DNA of 64,000 nucleotides, from contig CM070599.1 of the NCBI GenBank assembly GCA_036346395.1, positions 35,579,232-35,643,231 on the forward strand, in the 5' to 3' direction. Numbering within the stretch: position 1 is the first letter of the stretch; the number at the start of each line of letters is the position of its first letter. The notes beneath the pieces are model-generated. The model searched no databases. It had not been told where the DNA came from and was given only the letters and a program-made list of their open reading frames with translations. This DNA is from Hsuehochloa calcarea (taxonomy: Eukaryota > Streptophyta > Magnoliopsida > Poales > Poaceae). Made by a program: the position numbers and the translations under genes. Positions 34,505-44,700 of the stretch are shown here, piece by piece.

Positions 34505-36587
34505 CTCTCAAAGAACCCAAGGAGATACCGGAGAATGTACCAAAGAAGGCAAATCATCAATATATCTATTAATTATTATAGTTAAGTGATAACATTATCT
34601 AGAACTCTTTGGAGTGATTCACTGAGATCCATCAGAAATTGGAAATAATTGAAGTGGTTAAAAAACAACAGTAAAAGTCTATATCATTCAGACCTTCTTT
34701 GGTGCAATCAGAAATTTTTCCCAATTTCCACGAAGTTGCTGATAAAACAAACAGAAAAAACAAATGTTCTTGATAATGAACAACCTTCCACTATACCCGT
34801 CTCCTGAGTCCTGATAGAAAATTGCACAGTTTCTGGGCAAGTGAGTGGAAACACTTTACATATCATTATCTTCTCTGGAAGGACAATATGTGTACGAGGA
34901 AAGTGTATGGTGGAGCTGAATTTGCCGATACATTGGATATGTAACATTAGAATAAAGAACTTGGTATTGAAAGTTTGAAAGGGAGGATAACAAACTTTCG
35001 AAAGAGTTGTTGTGCTGGAAGAATGAACAGAGTGAAGAAGCGCAGCATTCTTAGTTGCAGGATGACAAGGGCTGCATACAGTTTTAAATAGGTCGCTAGA
35101 AAAGCACAATATGAGCAAGGTGGGGTTTGCTGGATTCATGGAGACAATATAGTTTATTTTGCACTGAAAAAAGGGTATTGGGTTCTCTCTCCTAGCTGTT
35201 TAGCTTTATGAGCTTTTAAGAATCTGTTGAGTTGTATAGCTTCTGGTTTTAAGTTTTGAGGTCTTATAACCTTTGTATGGTCTTATTTTCTCTTAGATAC
35301 AAATATGCTACTATTCTGAATGTTTCAAAAGGAGAATCTGTTATGACTAAACTAAATGTTAAGAGTTAAGACTCCAAAAATTGAGAGAATTGAGTGACTA
35401 AGTCCGTGGAGCTATAGAAGCAGGAGCTAGATAGGTTAGAATGGAGCCTTCAGTGGAACAGTGTGTATTTGGTGACCTCCATAAATAGCTTTCTAAACTT
35501 TGGGGTTTGTATGGAAGAAGACTGCGAGACCATCTGACGTTGGGTGCTAAACGACTGCAAGATAACTTTCTGAACAATAATTGCCATTTGTAACAATTAA
35601 TAAAAATCGTTTAAAAGTTTGGTGGTACAAGACCAGAATTCGATTAGAGGTAATTTGAGAAAAGGGGATGGCAAGGTACACATTAGTGTGTGTTTTTGCA
35701 CAGCAACAGAATCAATTCAGCATGTTGTGGCAATGGTGAGTTGGGTTCTAATAGAGGAAGTTACTAGGATCTGCACTATGCCTTTCTCTATGATTGAGCT
35801 GTTTGCTAGGGGATGCATCGATGCACTGATATTCACATGATCAGGATGGCATGGTTTTTCATAGTTCTGCAAGATTTAATTTGTTTGAGCATGCAAGTCC
35901 AGAAATTTGCAAGAATTGTTAGGCATGTGGCATGCAAGCTCAATCATGTATCCTGGTTGCACGGTTATTATGCTGGATGCAGCTTGGCTTGTAACAACAG
36001 TTTGGTTGTTGGAGTTGACAATGGGGATGGCTGACCTCTTGGTCTAGAAAAAAAATGGTGAGAAACCAGACTAATGTACAGTTCTACACATTGCATTAAC
36101 AATTAAACAAAACCCCTTCCACTCTCAGCGATAAGAAAGAAAAAAAAACAGTACTTTGCTATAATCTACTCAGAGATTCCACAAATTTCAACTTCGGAAA
36201 TTGCAGCAATTGCTCTAAAGGGGTTCCTACATTCATATTAAGAACAAAGCAAACACGAAAAAGGTATGCCACCAGATTATCTAACAATGCCAAATCATCC
36301 CAGTGAAAACAGGAAAAATAATGCCAAAGGCAGAAAGACCCCTAAATTCCATAAATTAATGAATCCACCACCCCTTCATGGCTTTCTCAGATTCAGCAAG
36401 CAAACCACCTAAGCACCATCGAAGCGCACTAACCATTATGCAAAAGACGAAATCTTAACAGTGCAAGAAAGGGAAAACGAGAGGCGAGCAGTGGAAGGAT
36501 ACTGAAGAGGTAGCGCTCCCACCAATCGAGCATGTAGAGGCCGATGGTGACATTGTACAGGTGGATCTTGCGCCCGATCCAGTTCAT
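34505..36587 (-). CDS. Serine palmitoyltransferase small subunit (partial model)
   Basis: Small ER-membrane activator of serine palmitoyltransferase, the first enzyme of sphingolipid synthesis. Exon 1 (36587-36503) encodes MNWIGRKIHLYNVTIG..LDWWERYLF, the strongly conserved N-terminus of plant small subunits, and ends at a donor CTTCA|GTATCC. Exon 2 (34565-34505) follows acceptor TTAATAG and continues in frame with NILMICLLWYILRYLLGFFE, the second hydrophobic segment, ending at GAGAG|GTATAAT. Compared with the family as I remember it, about four residues (a YNGT-like stretch after WYIL) are absent. The last exon, coding only a few residues, is not certain; a candidate begins near 34400. Exons 1 and 2 are well supported by frame and splice sites. 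Confidence 0.75.
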
Positions 36588-37995
36588 CCTCCTCAAGAGA
36601 CCCGACACCGCAGAATGCAGATCCCTCCCTCGCCCAGATCCGAAAGACGCGGTGGGGTGTTGGATTTTCAGAGGAGGAAGAAGGGTGTTGGTGTTGGGAT
36701 CGGGGACCGACTCCCTTCAGAGGATCTCGACCGATCCTGTCGGTTCGTTGGGAAGCCAACGCTTCAGATGAAAACGTCACTAGTAGTCGCTCAAACGTTA
36801 TATTTGAAATAGACGGTCTAGATAGGTCAGATTACACCTGGTAAGTCCACGACCCTCCATTACCGAGGGACCATAAAAACATGTTATTTTAAGTATTGAC
36901 ACGTCCCAGAGCAAAAATTTAATCACTAATTTATATTATAATATAGGTATAAAACCTAATAAAATTGTAACATTATGAAAATAATCTTAGAAATAAATCT
37001 ACACATACAACTTTAATGTATCAAATCTAAATATTTAAAAAGATATTGATAGCCAAAGTTTCACAAATTTGACCACACGTACCTCAAAGCAACATGCTTT
37101 TGTATCTGAATGGAGTAATTCAGACCATTTTTTTAGGGGAATAATTCAGACCCAATCGGGCCTAAACCGTGCAGTTCAGAATCAAATAGTTTGATCACAA
37201 GTCAGTGAGTCATATAGTCACTCATATGTCTTTGTTCTTCTTTTTTTTTTGTCTTTGCTAATTTTCAGCTGTATGAAATTTTTTATCCATCAGTTATCTA
37301 TAATTGCACAGTACTAAAGTTAAAATTGTATCAACAAGTGATGTCAATTTTAGCACAACTCTACTTTAACTTTTACTTCGATTTATTTTTGTATTTTTTT
37401 ATATTAGTAGAGTTTACCTAGATTTACTTTTGTCTAGTTTAGATTTTTTTTTGTATTTGCAGGGTTCACCAATATTTACTTTTATCTAGTTTAGAATTAT
37501 TTTTTTATCTCAACACAGAAACTTATGGTATCTACTAGATTAAAATCTTACGGTTAAGAAAAGTGACTAATGAATAAAAAAATTTCTCTCACCTAGCATA
37601 GACACTCCTTTTTTTTTTACAGAATGACTTTGTTCTATGTAGGGGCAATGATAGGCTAGCTCTGTCCGTTGTTACTTGTCTAAGAAAAAAAAAAGATGGT
37701 GTTATTTTGTTCACCTGCAGAGGGTAACGATGCGAAACACAACAATTCTGTCTCTTGTCATGGGGAGGAAAACATCAAAATTATTCCCACACTTTTCTAC
37801 CAACTACGTTGTGCTTATAACCAAAATTCTTAGCTGCAGATACATATACATTTCAGGTAAAGTCTCAGGATCGTAGCTGATTGTTAGGTGTGCCGAATGT
37901 CCAGTTGAACGGTAGGTAACAAAAAATCACATCATAAGAGTTCTTGCAACAATAACCATTTCACCTATCCATATTCCCGAAAGCCCAAACTCAGT
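36588..37995. other. Divergent intergenic region
   Basis: Lies between the small-subunit gene (minus strand) and the 56-aa gene (plus strand) and presumably holds both promoters. It is AT-rich with several poly-T runs, and no gene is seen. Confidence 0.45.
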
Positions 37996-38006
37996 TTCCA
38001 ACGGCC

Positions 38007-38298
38007 ATGGATCCGTCTCCGCCGCCGCCGCCCGGTCCTCAGGCGCCACTGCTCCCCCCGGCACCCACGCCGTCGCACGATGGTCTGATGCACCTATGGT
38101 AATCTTCACGTGCCAGTTTAACTTCAGTATTTCCGGAGCACATTTGCGTCGCATGTTGGTCCTCCACTAGCTGTAATGCGAAAGGTTACAGATTACATCT
38201 GAATTTTCGTTGGTTGCAGCTTGTGGATCCTGTGCTGCTGTGGCTTGTTTACATGTTGCTGCGAACCAATGTATGAGCCAGGGCCGCCTCCTCTGTAG
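38007..38298 (+). CDS. 56-aa Pro/Cys-rich membrane-associated protein
   Basis: Two exons, 38007-38098 and 38220-38298, joined at TATG|GTAATC and TTGCAG|C, give an open frame of 56 codons ending at TAG. The N-terminal 24 residues are Pro-rich (MDPSPPPPPGPQAPLLPPAP). The middle reads HLCLWILCCCGLFTCCCEPM, a hydrophobic Cys-rich core with seven cysteines, and the tail is YEPGPPPL. This layout, a Pro-rich head and a short Cys-rich hydrophobic segment, resembles plant cysteine-rich transmembrane-module peptides, which are membrane-anchored and often palmitoylated, although in those the Cys run is usually at the very C-terminus. Introns and an intact frame argue for a real gene. The exact family is not certain. 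Confidence 0.7.
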
Positions 38299-38483
38299 GG
38301 GCCGAGCGAAAGGATCGCTGCACATTGTATTTGTTCTGCCTGCGATGTCCAATAATACAATGGGTAACCTTTCGACCGATCTCTCCAGGTGCGATCGTAC
38401 GCATAATAATTGTACTCTGCGTGCCGTGTGCCACTTCTGTGTTTATGAATGAGATTGCAAGCTTACGCGTTTAGTTTTGAACT

Positions 38484-38506
38484 GAGAGAGAGAGAGAGAG
38501 AGAGAG
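38484..38506. repeat. (GA)n microsatellite
   Basis: Run of GA dinucleotides of about 23 bp, in the region between the 56-aa gene and the convergent SmD2 gene. Confidence 0.9.
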
Positions 38507-38733
38507 CACTAGCTCAGCTTTTCGTCACCAAAATATATTGTGGTTGGAAGCGGTTAACCAAACCAGGCTCGTGTGTGCTCATGCGCGGTGTGCCGCACCA
38601 CCATCATACCACGCGAGCGGCAGTTAATCCTTCAAAACGTTAGCAACACTCTTAAACAGAGACATGGCTCCCTAAATCCACTGAGCATTACAAAGTACGG
38701 AAAGGGCGTATAGGTACAAGGCGAGTCCAACGC

Positions 38734-41224
38734 TCACTTCGGGTTCCTGAGGACGATGATGACTGAGTCGCCCCTGAGAAACATCTTGCTGATGAACCTA
38801 TCCTTGTTCACGGGCAGAGCTTTCTTCTTACCCTTGCCAGTCTTGGGGATCTGGAAAGAAATGAGCAACAATAAATCAAGTTGTAGCAAACACATCAAAT
38901 TATGGGTGATATCACGCTTTGTTAGTTCAGTTTGCTACCTCGGTCCACATCTCCCGCACGTTTTCAAGCACCATGTTACAGTGGCGATCGAACACGGCCA
39001 AGTAGCTTCGTGTTGTTGCGGCAATTGATGAGCACCTGAAGATGTTCATAAATAAAAATGCTAGCTTGCAAATAGAAAGTACAACGCAAAGGAAAAAGAA
39101 GGAAACAGATTAACATCAAACTGGCAACCAAAAATGCTTAATCATCAAAATCTTCTGAAGAACAAAAGCAGAAGCCATACGGCCAGACACCAACTACTTT
39201 AAGCGACCATAACATCCATAAGCTTTACAACTTAACCACAGTATGTACAAGGGATAATAAATACAGAAACAAAAGAGTGATTTTTCTACGCAACAGTGGA
39301 TATGTAGGTTCAACATATGCTTAGAAGATGGAATAAAGAACCAGTGTGCACAAGAGAAAAGCTGATCCATGTATAAAACCATTTCCATTTCACCTAATGA
39401 CCTAAAGGTACTTTACAATTGGTATGCAATGGAGAACAAAAATACTAACAACAAAATTAGGGCAAGTGTCTAGCAAAATAATTGGAAAGCACTAGGATAA
39501 GTTTCACACCTGGGTGTTGTTCTTAACACTCATCATTAGAACAGACAGAGGACCTGTGCTAAATTCCTCCTCTTTCTTTCCAGCCTGCTGCAAATAGTAA
39601 GAGAAGATAAAATTAACACTCACCATCAAACAGCTAAAGAAAAGTTTTGTAAAAATGAACTTCATACAAATTTAAGTGGGGATCCCATTTAAGTGCCATG
39701 GTTAATACTAGTGTGTCGAACAGTAAAAAAATCAAGTTATAAAATACCAAATTCTAATCTAACAATCTGAATAATGAGCTAATAGTTCGGTATACAGAGA
39801 AACATTTAAAACTACAAGAATTATGCATATCGATGACTCCCCAACAAAATGAAGTTCTCTACTCTCTAGTGCATCTTCACAACGTCTGTGTTGATGCAAG
39901 CAAGGTTTATGGTTTTCGAAATATTGGTCACATCCAGCTTTCGAATAGTTGGTCGGTTTAGCAACCTGAAATCAGAGCCTTATAGCAATGTGTTTGGTTG
40001 GTGGGATGAGGTTGAATGGGATAAGATGGTACAGGTAGGATGTGATCGTCCTAGATGAGATGATACAAGTATGGTGTTTGGTTGGTGGGATATGATGATA
40101 CATGATTTTGTTTGATTGGTGGAATAGGATGGTCCTGAATGGTTCAAGATGGTGTTTGGTTGGTGTGATAGGATGATCCGTATGATATTTTTTGCACTAA
40201 AATATGCCAAGAGTGGTCTTGTTTTGTTGATTAAATGACAAGGAACACAACGGTTCAATCGGATTGCAAATCGGATACTCGGTTTAGGAAATATAATCAT
40301 TTGAAGCTCGTAAATCAAGCCGCCACGTCACCAAGCGCCTTGGAATTCGAGTGAACGGTGTGGTTCGGGATTTTTTCCCGAATGGGATGATACAGCATAA
40401 ACATGGAATATTCCTTTTTCTTGAACCATCTCATCCCGAATGGTTTGGTTCTATTCAACCAACCAAACACCTGAACAAACTCATTTCCCGTACCGGATGA
40501 TTCAGGACCACTCCATTCAACGAACCAAACACACCCTAAAGTTCTGGGTTGTGAACACAGTTCACACATTTTTTTGGCAAGATCACAGCATCGTTGCAAG
40601 AACATAAAAAAGGAGTGCAACTGTGTAAGATTTAACTGATAGATGTAAGGTACATGTTCCTCACAGTTCTAGATCAGTTACTGCTAATTGCTGTTAGGAA
40701 GCTATAGCATGTAAAGGATTATTGGGAGCAATGCTGTTCACTTGTGAAAAGAGATCTGCACAACATTGTTCACTAGTCAACGAAATTCACATAAGTGGCA
40801 GAAAACAATTTCTATATGTTACAAATGAAAGAAACCCCGGTCCAAATCAGTTATCATGTTTATGGGAACTTCATAGCTACATAATTTAAATGCATAGCAA
40901 TTGCATCTCACTTCAAAAACATAAAGTCACAATTCGTTGTGCTAGTACAGTACTTCTATGCGATGTACTAGTTGGATTAAACCAAATCAGGACCTAAGAG
41001 GCTAAGAAGCTTAAAATCTCTTACCTGCACAACTAACAAGCCTAGTTCAGGAGTAAAGTAAACAAGACAAGTTAAATGTATCTCAAAGCTAAAATTTCAA
41101 TTTAAAGAATGTAGTTCCCCATAGTGTTGTCAACAACACAAAGCATAACCCTAAATCCAAAAAAAAAGGAATTCAAATTTTAAACAGCACAGAGAGAGGA
41201 ACACACATTCTCATCATCCGCCAT
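38734..41224 (-). CDS. SmD2: Spliceosomal Sm protein D2, with an 8-nt deletion in exon 3
   Basis: Core subunit of the Sm ring that assembles on U1, U2, U4 and U5 snRNAs. Four coding exons on the minus strand: 41224-41207 (MADDEN), 39587-39510 (QAGKKEEEFSTGPL..SVKNNTQ), 39035-38939 and 38850-38734 (IPKTGKGKKKALPVNKD..VLRNPK, stop TGA). All borders are GT..AG; exon 2 has an alternative CAG/CAGCAG acceptor that adds or removes one Gln. Exon 3 encodes VLINCRNNTKLLGRVR, then loses the reading frame. Between GTTCGA and TCGCCAC eight bases are missing where the family has AFD, after which HCNMVLENVREMWTE is readable in another frame. The missing piece lies between short TTCGA repeats. With the deletion the protein would end early in the Sm1 motif. 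It is either a true lesion or a sequence error. Confidence 0.85.
39980..40545. mobile_element. TE-derived repeat in SmD2 intron 1
   Basis: Begins near ATGTGTTTGGTTGG and ends near CCAAACACACCC, giving imperfect inverted ends around TGTTTGG. The left half carries about four tandem-like copies of TGTTTGGTTGGTGGGAT (40000-40170), and the right half echoes them in inverse orientation. It resembles grass MITEs. The target duplication is not clear, so the superfamily is left open. Confidence 0.6.
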
Positions 41225-41560
41225 CGCCTTGCCTCCTGCGAAGGGGGAAACTAAGGGCAACCCGAGTTAGCCAAGCTGTTCCATACAAAAAAATCACACA
41301 ACCAAAATCGAGCCCAATTCTAGAGTATCTACACCGGATACTAAACGGAAGCTAGGATTAGATCGAGCAAGGGGCAATGGACGACCAAATCATAAATCTT
41401 GCGGGCAAAGAAAAAAAAAACCCTAACCAAAGGGTATGCCCTTAGGATCAGTAATGCGACGCCGGATTCATACCTTCTTCGCGTCGACGGTGAACTGTGA
41501 TGGGTGTTCTTGGTGCACCGGGAGCCCGCGAGGCAAAAAACTGAATTTTTGGGGTCTCCT
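41225..41560 (-). other. 5' UTR and leader intron of SmD2
   Basis: A 5' UTR exon ends at GAAG|GTATGA (41474), and a leader intron runs to CTTCGCAG|GAGGC (41235), 11 bases before the ATG at 41224. The CT- and poly-T-rich intron is typical of plant leader introns. Confidence 0.6.
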
Positions 41561-41882
41561 TTTTTGTGTCTGTTCGAGCGGCGGCGTGGACAGGAGTTCG
41601 CCTATGTATGTAGGACTGTGCCAATAACTAACTGAGCACAAGGCAATGAGGCGGTTGACGATCTGGTGGGCCGAGCTATTAGGCGAAAATACAATAAGAC
41701 CTCTTGTCGGAGTCTTGTTTGGCAAGTGAGGAACACAAGCCTTTCTAAGTTCATGCCCTGTGCCCAATTATCAAGTATATAAATTATTATAGGATTTTAA
41801 TTTTAGAATTTTGATCTAAAATGAAACTGAATAGCATAAGAAAAGCCAACAATAGCATGGCTCAATGGTGTAAAATCATTAT
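41561..41882. other. Region upstream of SmD2
   Basis: Likely SmD2 promoter, running up to the copia LTR at 41883. No coding evidence. Confidence 0.4.
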
Positions 41883-42141
41883 TGAGAAACCGTCGCTGGC
41901 GAGTCAAGTCCGAACGATAACCTCGTAGACAAACACATACAATCGCATCAAACAATGCAAGAACATAAGAACAAAATAGTAGATTGAACATAGAGATATA
42001 GGGGCTTCTTGTTTCTCTTTGTTACTCTTCATACAATCAATCCTTTACAATGACTAGCACCCCCTATTTATAATCTACAGCTCCTGCTAGGGTTTGGAAT
42101 GAGGTGCCCATACATGGGGCCGAGCCTATAGTTTCCCAACA
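41883..42141 (-). repeat. Copia 3' LTR, 259 bp
   Basis: Starts TGTTGGGAAAC on the minus strand and ends near GACGGTTTCTCA. A TATAAATAG box lies near 42063-42071. The end sequence recurs in the 5' LTR remnant at 43797-43836. Confidence 0.75.
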
Positions 42142-42619
42142 CTCCCCCTTGGACATTCATCCTCACATGTTCATGCCTCGTCAAAACTTCATAAAAACCA
42201 AGTGGAAAAATTTAGAGAAAAAGTACATGACACACGATCTACTGCGTTGCACAGATTGCCTCGTTAAAAACCTTAGCCGAGAAACTTCGAGAAAACTCGT
42301 CAAGGGAAAAAGAGTACAATCCACCCAATTTCATTTAATCTCCAAGATTTACTCTTTGGGTACTCGATCTTTATGATCAAGTTTTGGTAATGAGTTTGTG
42401 AAAATTCTCCCCTTGAATTCTACACTTCTCTAAGTATCATCATTCAAGTTTCACGTATGCATCTTTCAAAGCTAGATGATGGAAGTAACTTAGTGAATAA
42501 ATCTATAAGATTTTCGCATGACTTAGTATGCAATATTCTTCATTGGAGATATGACCTCCTCCAACACCTGATCTTTCATGCCTTCGACTTGACTGTTCCA
42601 CGAACCATCCTAAAACCTT

Positions 42620-43400
42620 TTCTTCTTCTCCTCCGGTCGGCCATGCGGTGGCGACCGTCGGCACCAGCGCCAATGGTGATCGATCTATTCTGCGGGGACC
42701 GAGGCGCGGGGCATTGTGTCTGCAATGCGGCTCGCGGAGGTGTCCTCGGTGATGGTGGCGGCGTGGAGCTCGGGCGGCCGGTGCTACGGGCGGCCGGCGG
42801 GCGTGGAGCTCGGCGGCCGGTGCTACGGCGACGGCCGAGTCCCTCCCCTTTTCATTTGCTATGGTCGTGCGGCGGCTTCGACGCTTCAAGCCTGGCGGCG
42901 TGTGCTCCAAGCGCGGCGGCGTGTGCCGAGCATAGGTGGAGGTGGCGCCGTGTGGGAGGTTCGCCGTCGGGGCAAAGCCGATGCCGGATGCGTGCGCGCG
43001 GCAAACCGGCGACGCGCTACTGGCGTGTGTGTCATCACGACGGGCGGTTCGGCGGTGCTTCAGGCGGCAGTTGGCTCCAATGCCGACGGCGGCTCTTCCC
43101 CCCCTCTTTTTTTCTGTGATGCTTGTGTGGGGAGGCGCCGACCAGTGGTCGTGGTGGTTGCTAGCCAGGAGGCGGCAACAAGTCAGCGGCGCGTGCGGCC
43201 GGGTGCTTCAGGCCGGCAGTGGTTGTTTGGCCATGCGGGGATGGCACCGACCGGCGGGGAAGGGCCCGTGCAAGGGCGGTGCCGTGCGAGGTTTGTGCGC
43301 CTGCGCGCTTCTTGCCAACGGTGGCACGATCTCGTAGCGGTCAGAGGTCGGCGGTAGCGTCTTCGGGGGCGTCTTTGGTACGGCGGTGGCTCTAGGCCGT
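42620..43400. other. GC-rich insert of the copia interior
   Basis: A 0.8-kb block rich in GGCGG and CGGCG words, with overlapping long frames on both strands that lack domain signatures. A similar GC-rich block is at the same place in the related element (59290-59990), so it is probably a normal leader/spacer of the family rather than a captured gene. Confidence 0.5.
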
Positions 43401-43835
43401 ACGGGGCTATTAGCCAGAATTTTTTATTGTTCATATGATGCAATGAGTACTGCTCATCCAAAAAATATTGTTCATGCGATGTGATTTATCGTTCATGCAA
43501 TTACCGATCGGCTCGACTAGCGACTTCAAGTCAGCTTGCAGTAGATTAGAACGAATTAGCAATTTCAATCTACGGTACAATCGACATCTTTCATGCAATC
43601 CACCGATCGCTATTGTGCCGGCGACTTCAAGTCGGCTCGCAGTAGATTAGAACGGATTTACACCATAGAAAAACCAATCTAGAAAACTAAATTTACAGAA
43701 TTGAAAGCAATATAGAAAAACGATTCAATCTACAAGTATCGTTTTTCGACGGTTAACTTTCGATGCGAAGAGAGTCAATCGTACTGATAATGTATGGAGG
43801 AACCGTCGCTGACGAGTCCAGTCCGAATGATTACC

Positions 43836-44700
43836 GTAGCGGGCAAGCTAGTTGAACTTAGTGAGATACTCGTTAACTGACATGTGACCCTGCTTCAAAG
43901 CGTAGAATTCATTCTTTTTCAACCTCATGGTACCAGTGGGCCCAAAGTTGGTTCTGAAAGTGGCCTTGAATTCAGCCCAAAGAATTGACTGCCCCGCAGG
44001 TTCAATCTCGTCTATCTGCACTTCTACAATATCTTCTGCGGCGTCGGGGTCTTGCTGGTTCTCAGCCTCAGGTGCTACTGCTCTTTCTGCTTCTTCTTCA
44101 TCGGCTACTGGGCTTTCACCACCTCATGCAGTTAGGTAGTTCTCACACCAAGTAGCGGCGGCTCCTTGGCAAAGTCCACTTTCTCTTCCTCTGAGTATCG
44201 GGCGAGATGAAGCTTCTTCTCAGCATCTTTGAGCCAATCTTGACTTCCAAGGGTTCATTTGTTGTAGCGAAGGTGAGGGGTCTTGTCCTGAGGAAGCCAG
44301 CCAACTTCGAATGGTGGCCAGCCGATTCAGACTGCTGACTGGCAAGCAAGGCATGTAGAATCTGTGTCTGCTGAAACATGACTTGTGTCATTGATAGGTT
44401 TGCTGGCGGTGGGGGAGGTAGATCTTGACCACGACCACAGCCTTTGCCTCGTCCTGCTGCAAGGGCTCCACATCTTGGGGCGGCTGCTCTCCTTGGTGCC
44501 ATATGAAGAAACAACCCAGCTTAGAAATAGAGGAGATATATGAGAGTGTACTAACCCTCTAGAGCACACACAGAAGAACTTGAACCAAACGAGGAAAAAT
44601 GAAATAAGTACAATAAAAAGCCTAGAGTGGCTAGTTAAAATGTCACTTTGGGGGTGCTCTCTCAAGGAAGTTACTTCACAACTATGCAAAGAAATGCACT
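43836..44700 (-). mobile_element. Truncated gypsy gag and leader
   Basis: On the minus strand, leader sequence (44525-44640) and a gag N-terminus (MAPRRAAAPRCG..GQDLPPPPPANLS.. RPLTFATTNEPLE) are followed, with frameshifts, by FRTNFGPTGTMRLKKNEF and GHMSVNEYLTKFN. Each part matches the gag of the element at 24361-32349. The sequence stops abruptly at about 43836 against a copia LTR end. No LTR or pol accompanies it. Confidence 0.75.

Larger units (their letters stand above)
41883..43836 (-). mobile_element. Non-autonomous copia element, truncated
   Basis: On the minus strand a 3' LTR (41883-42141) is preceded by the polypurine tract AAGGGGGAG (42142-42150). The interior (42151-43795) has the GAAAAAGAGTAC and CGTTAAAAACC words common next to copia 3' LTRs in plants. 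Only the last 40 bp or so of the 5' LTR remains (43797-43836, AGCGACGGTTCC-type end), where it joins gypsy gag sequence. No pol genes are present. The interior holds a GC-rich block (42620-43400) with long but unrecognisable frames. Its leader (43430-43790) matches 59169-59290, so both elements belong to one family. Confidence 0.75.

Noticed and set aside
42457..43357. Overlapping 220- and 213-codon frames
   Set aside because: GC-rich spacer of a copia element with arbitrary composition. The frames overlap in different phases.
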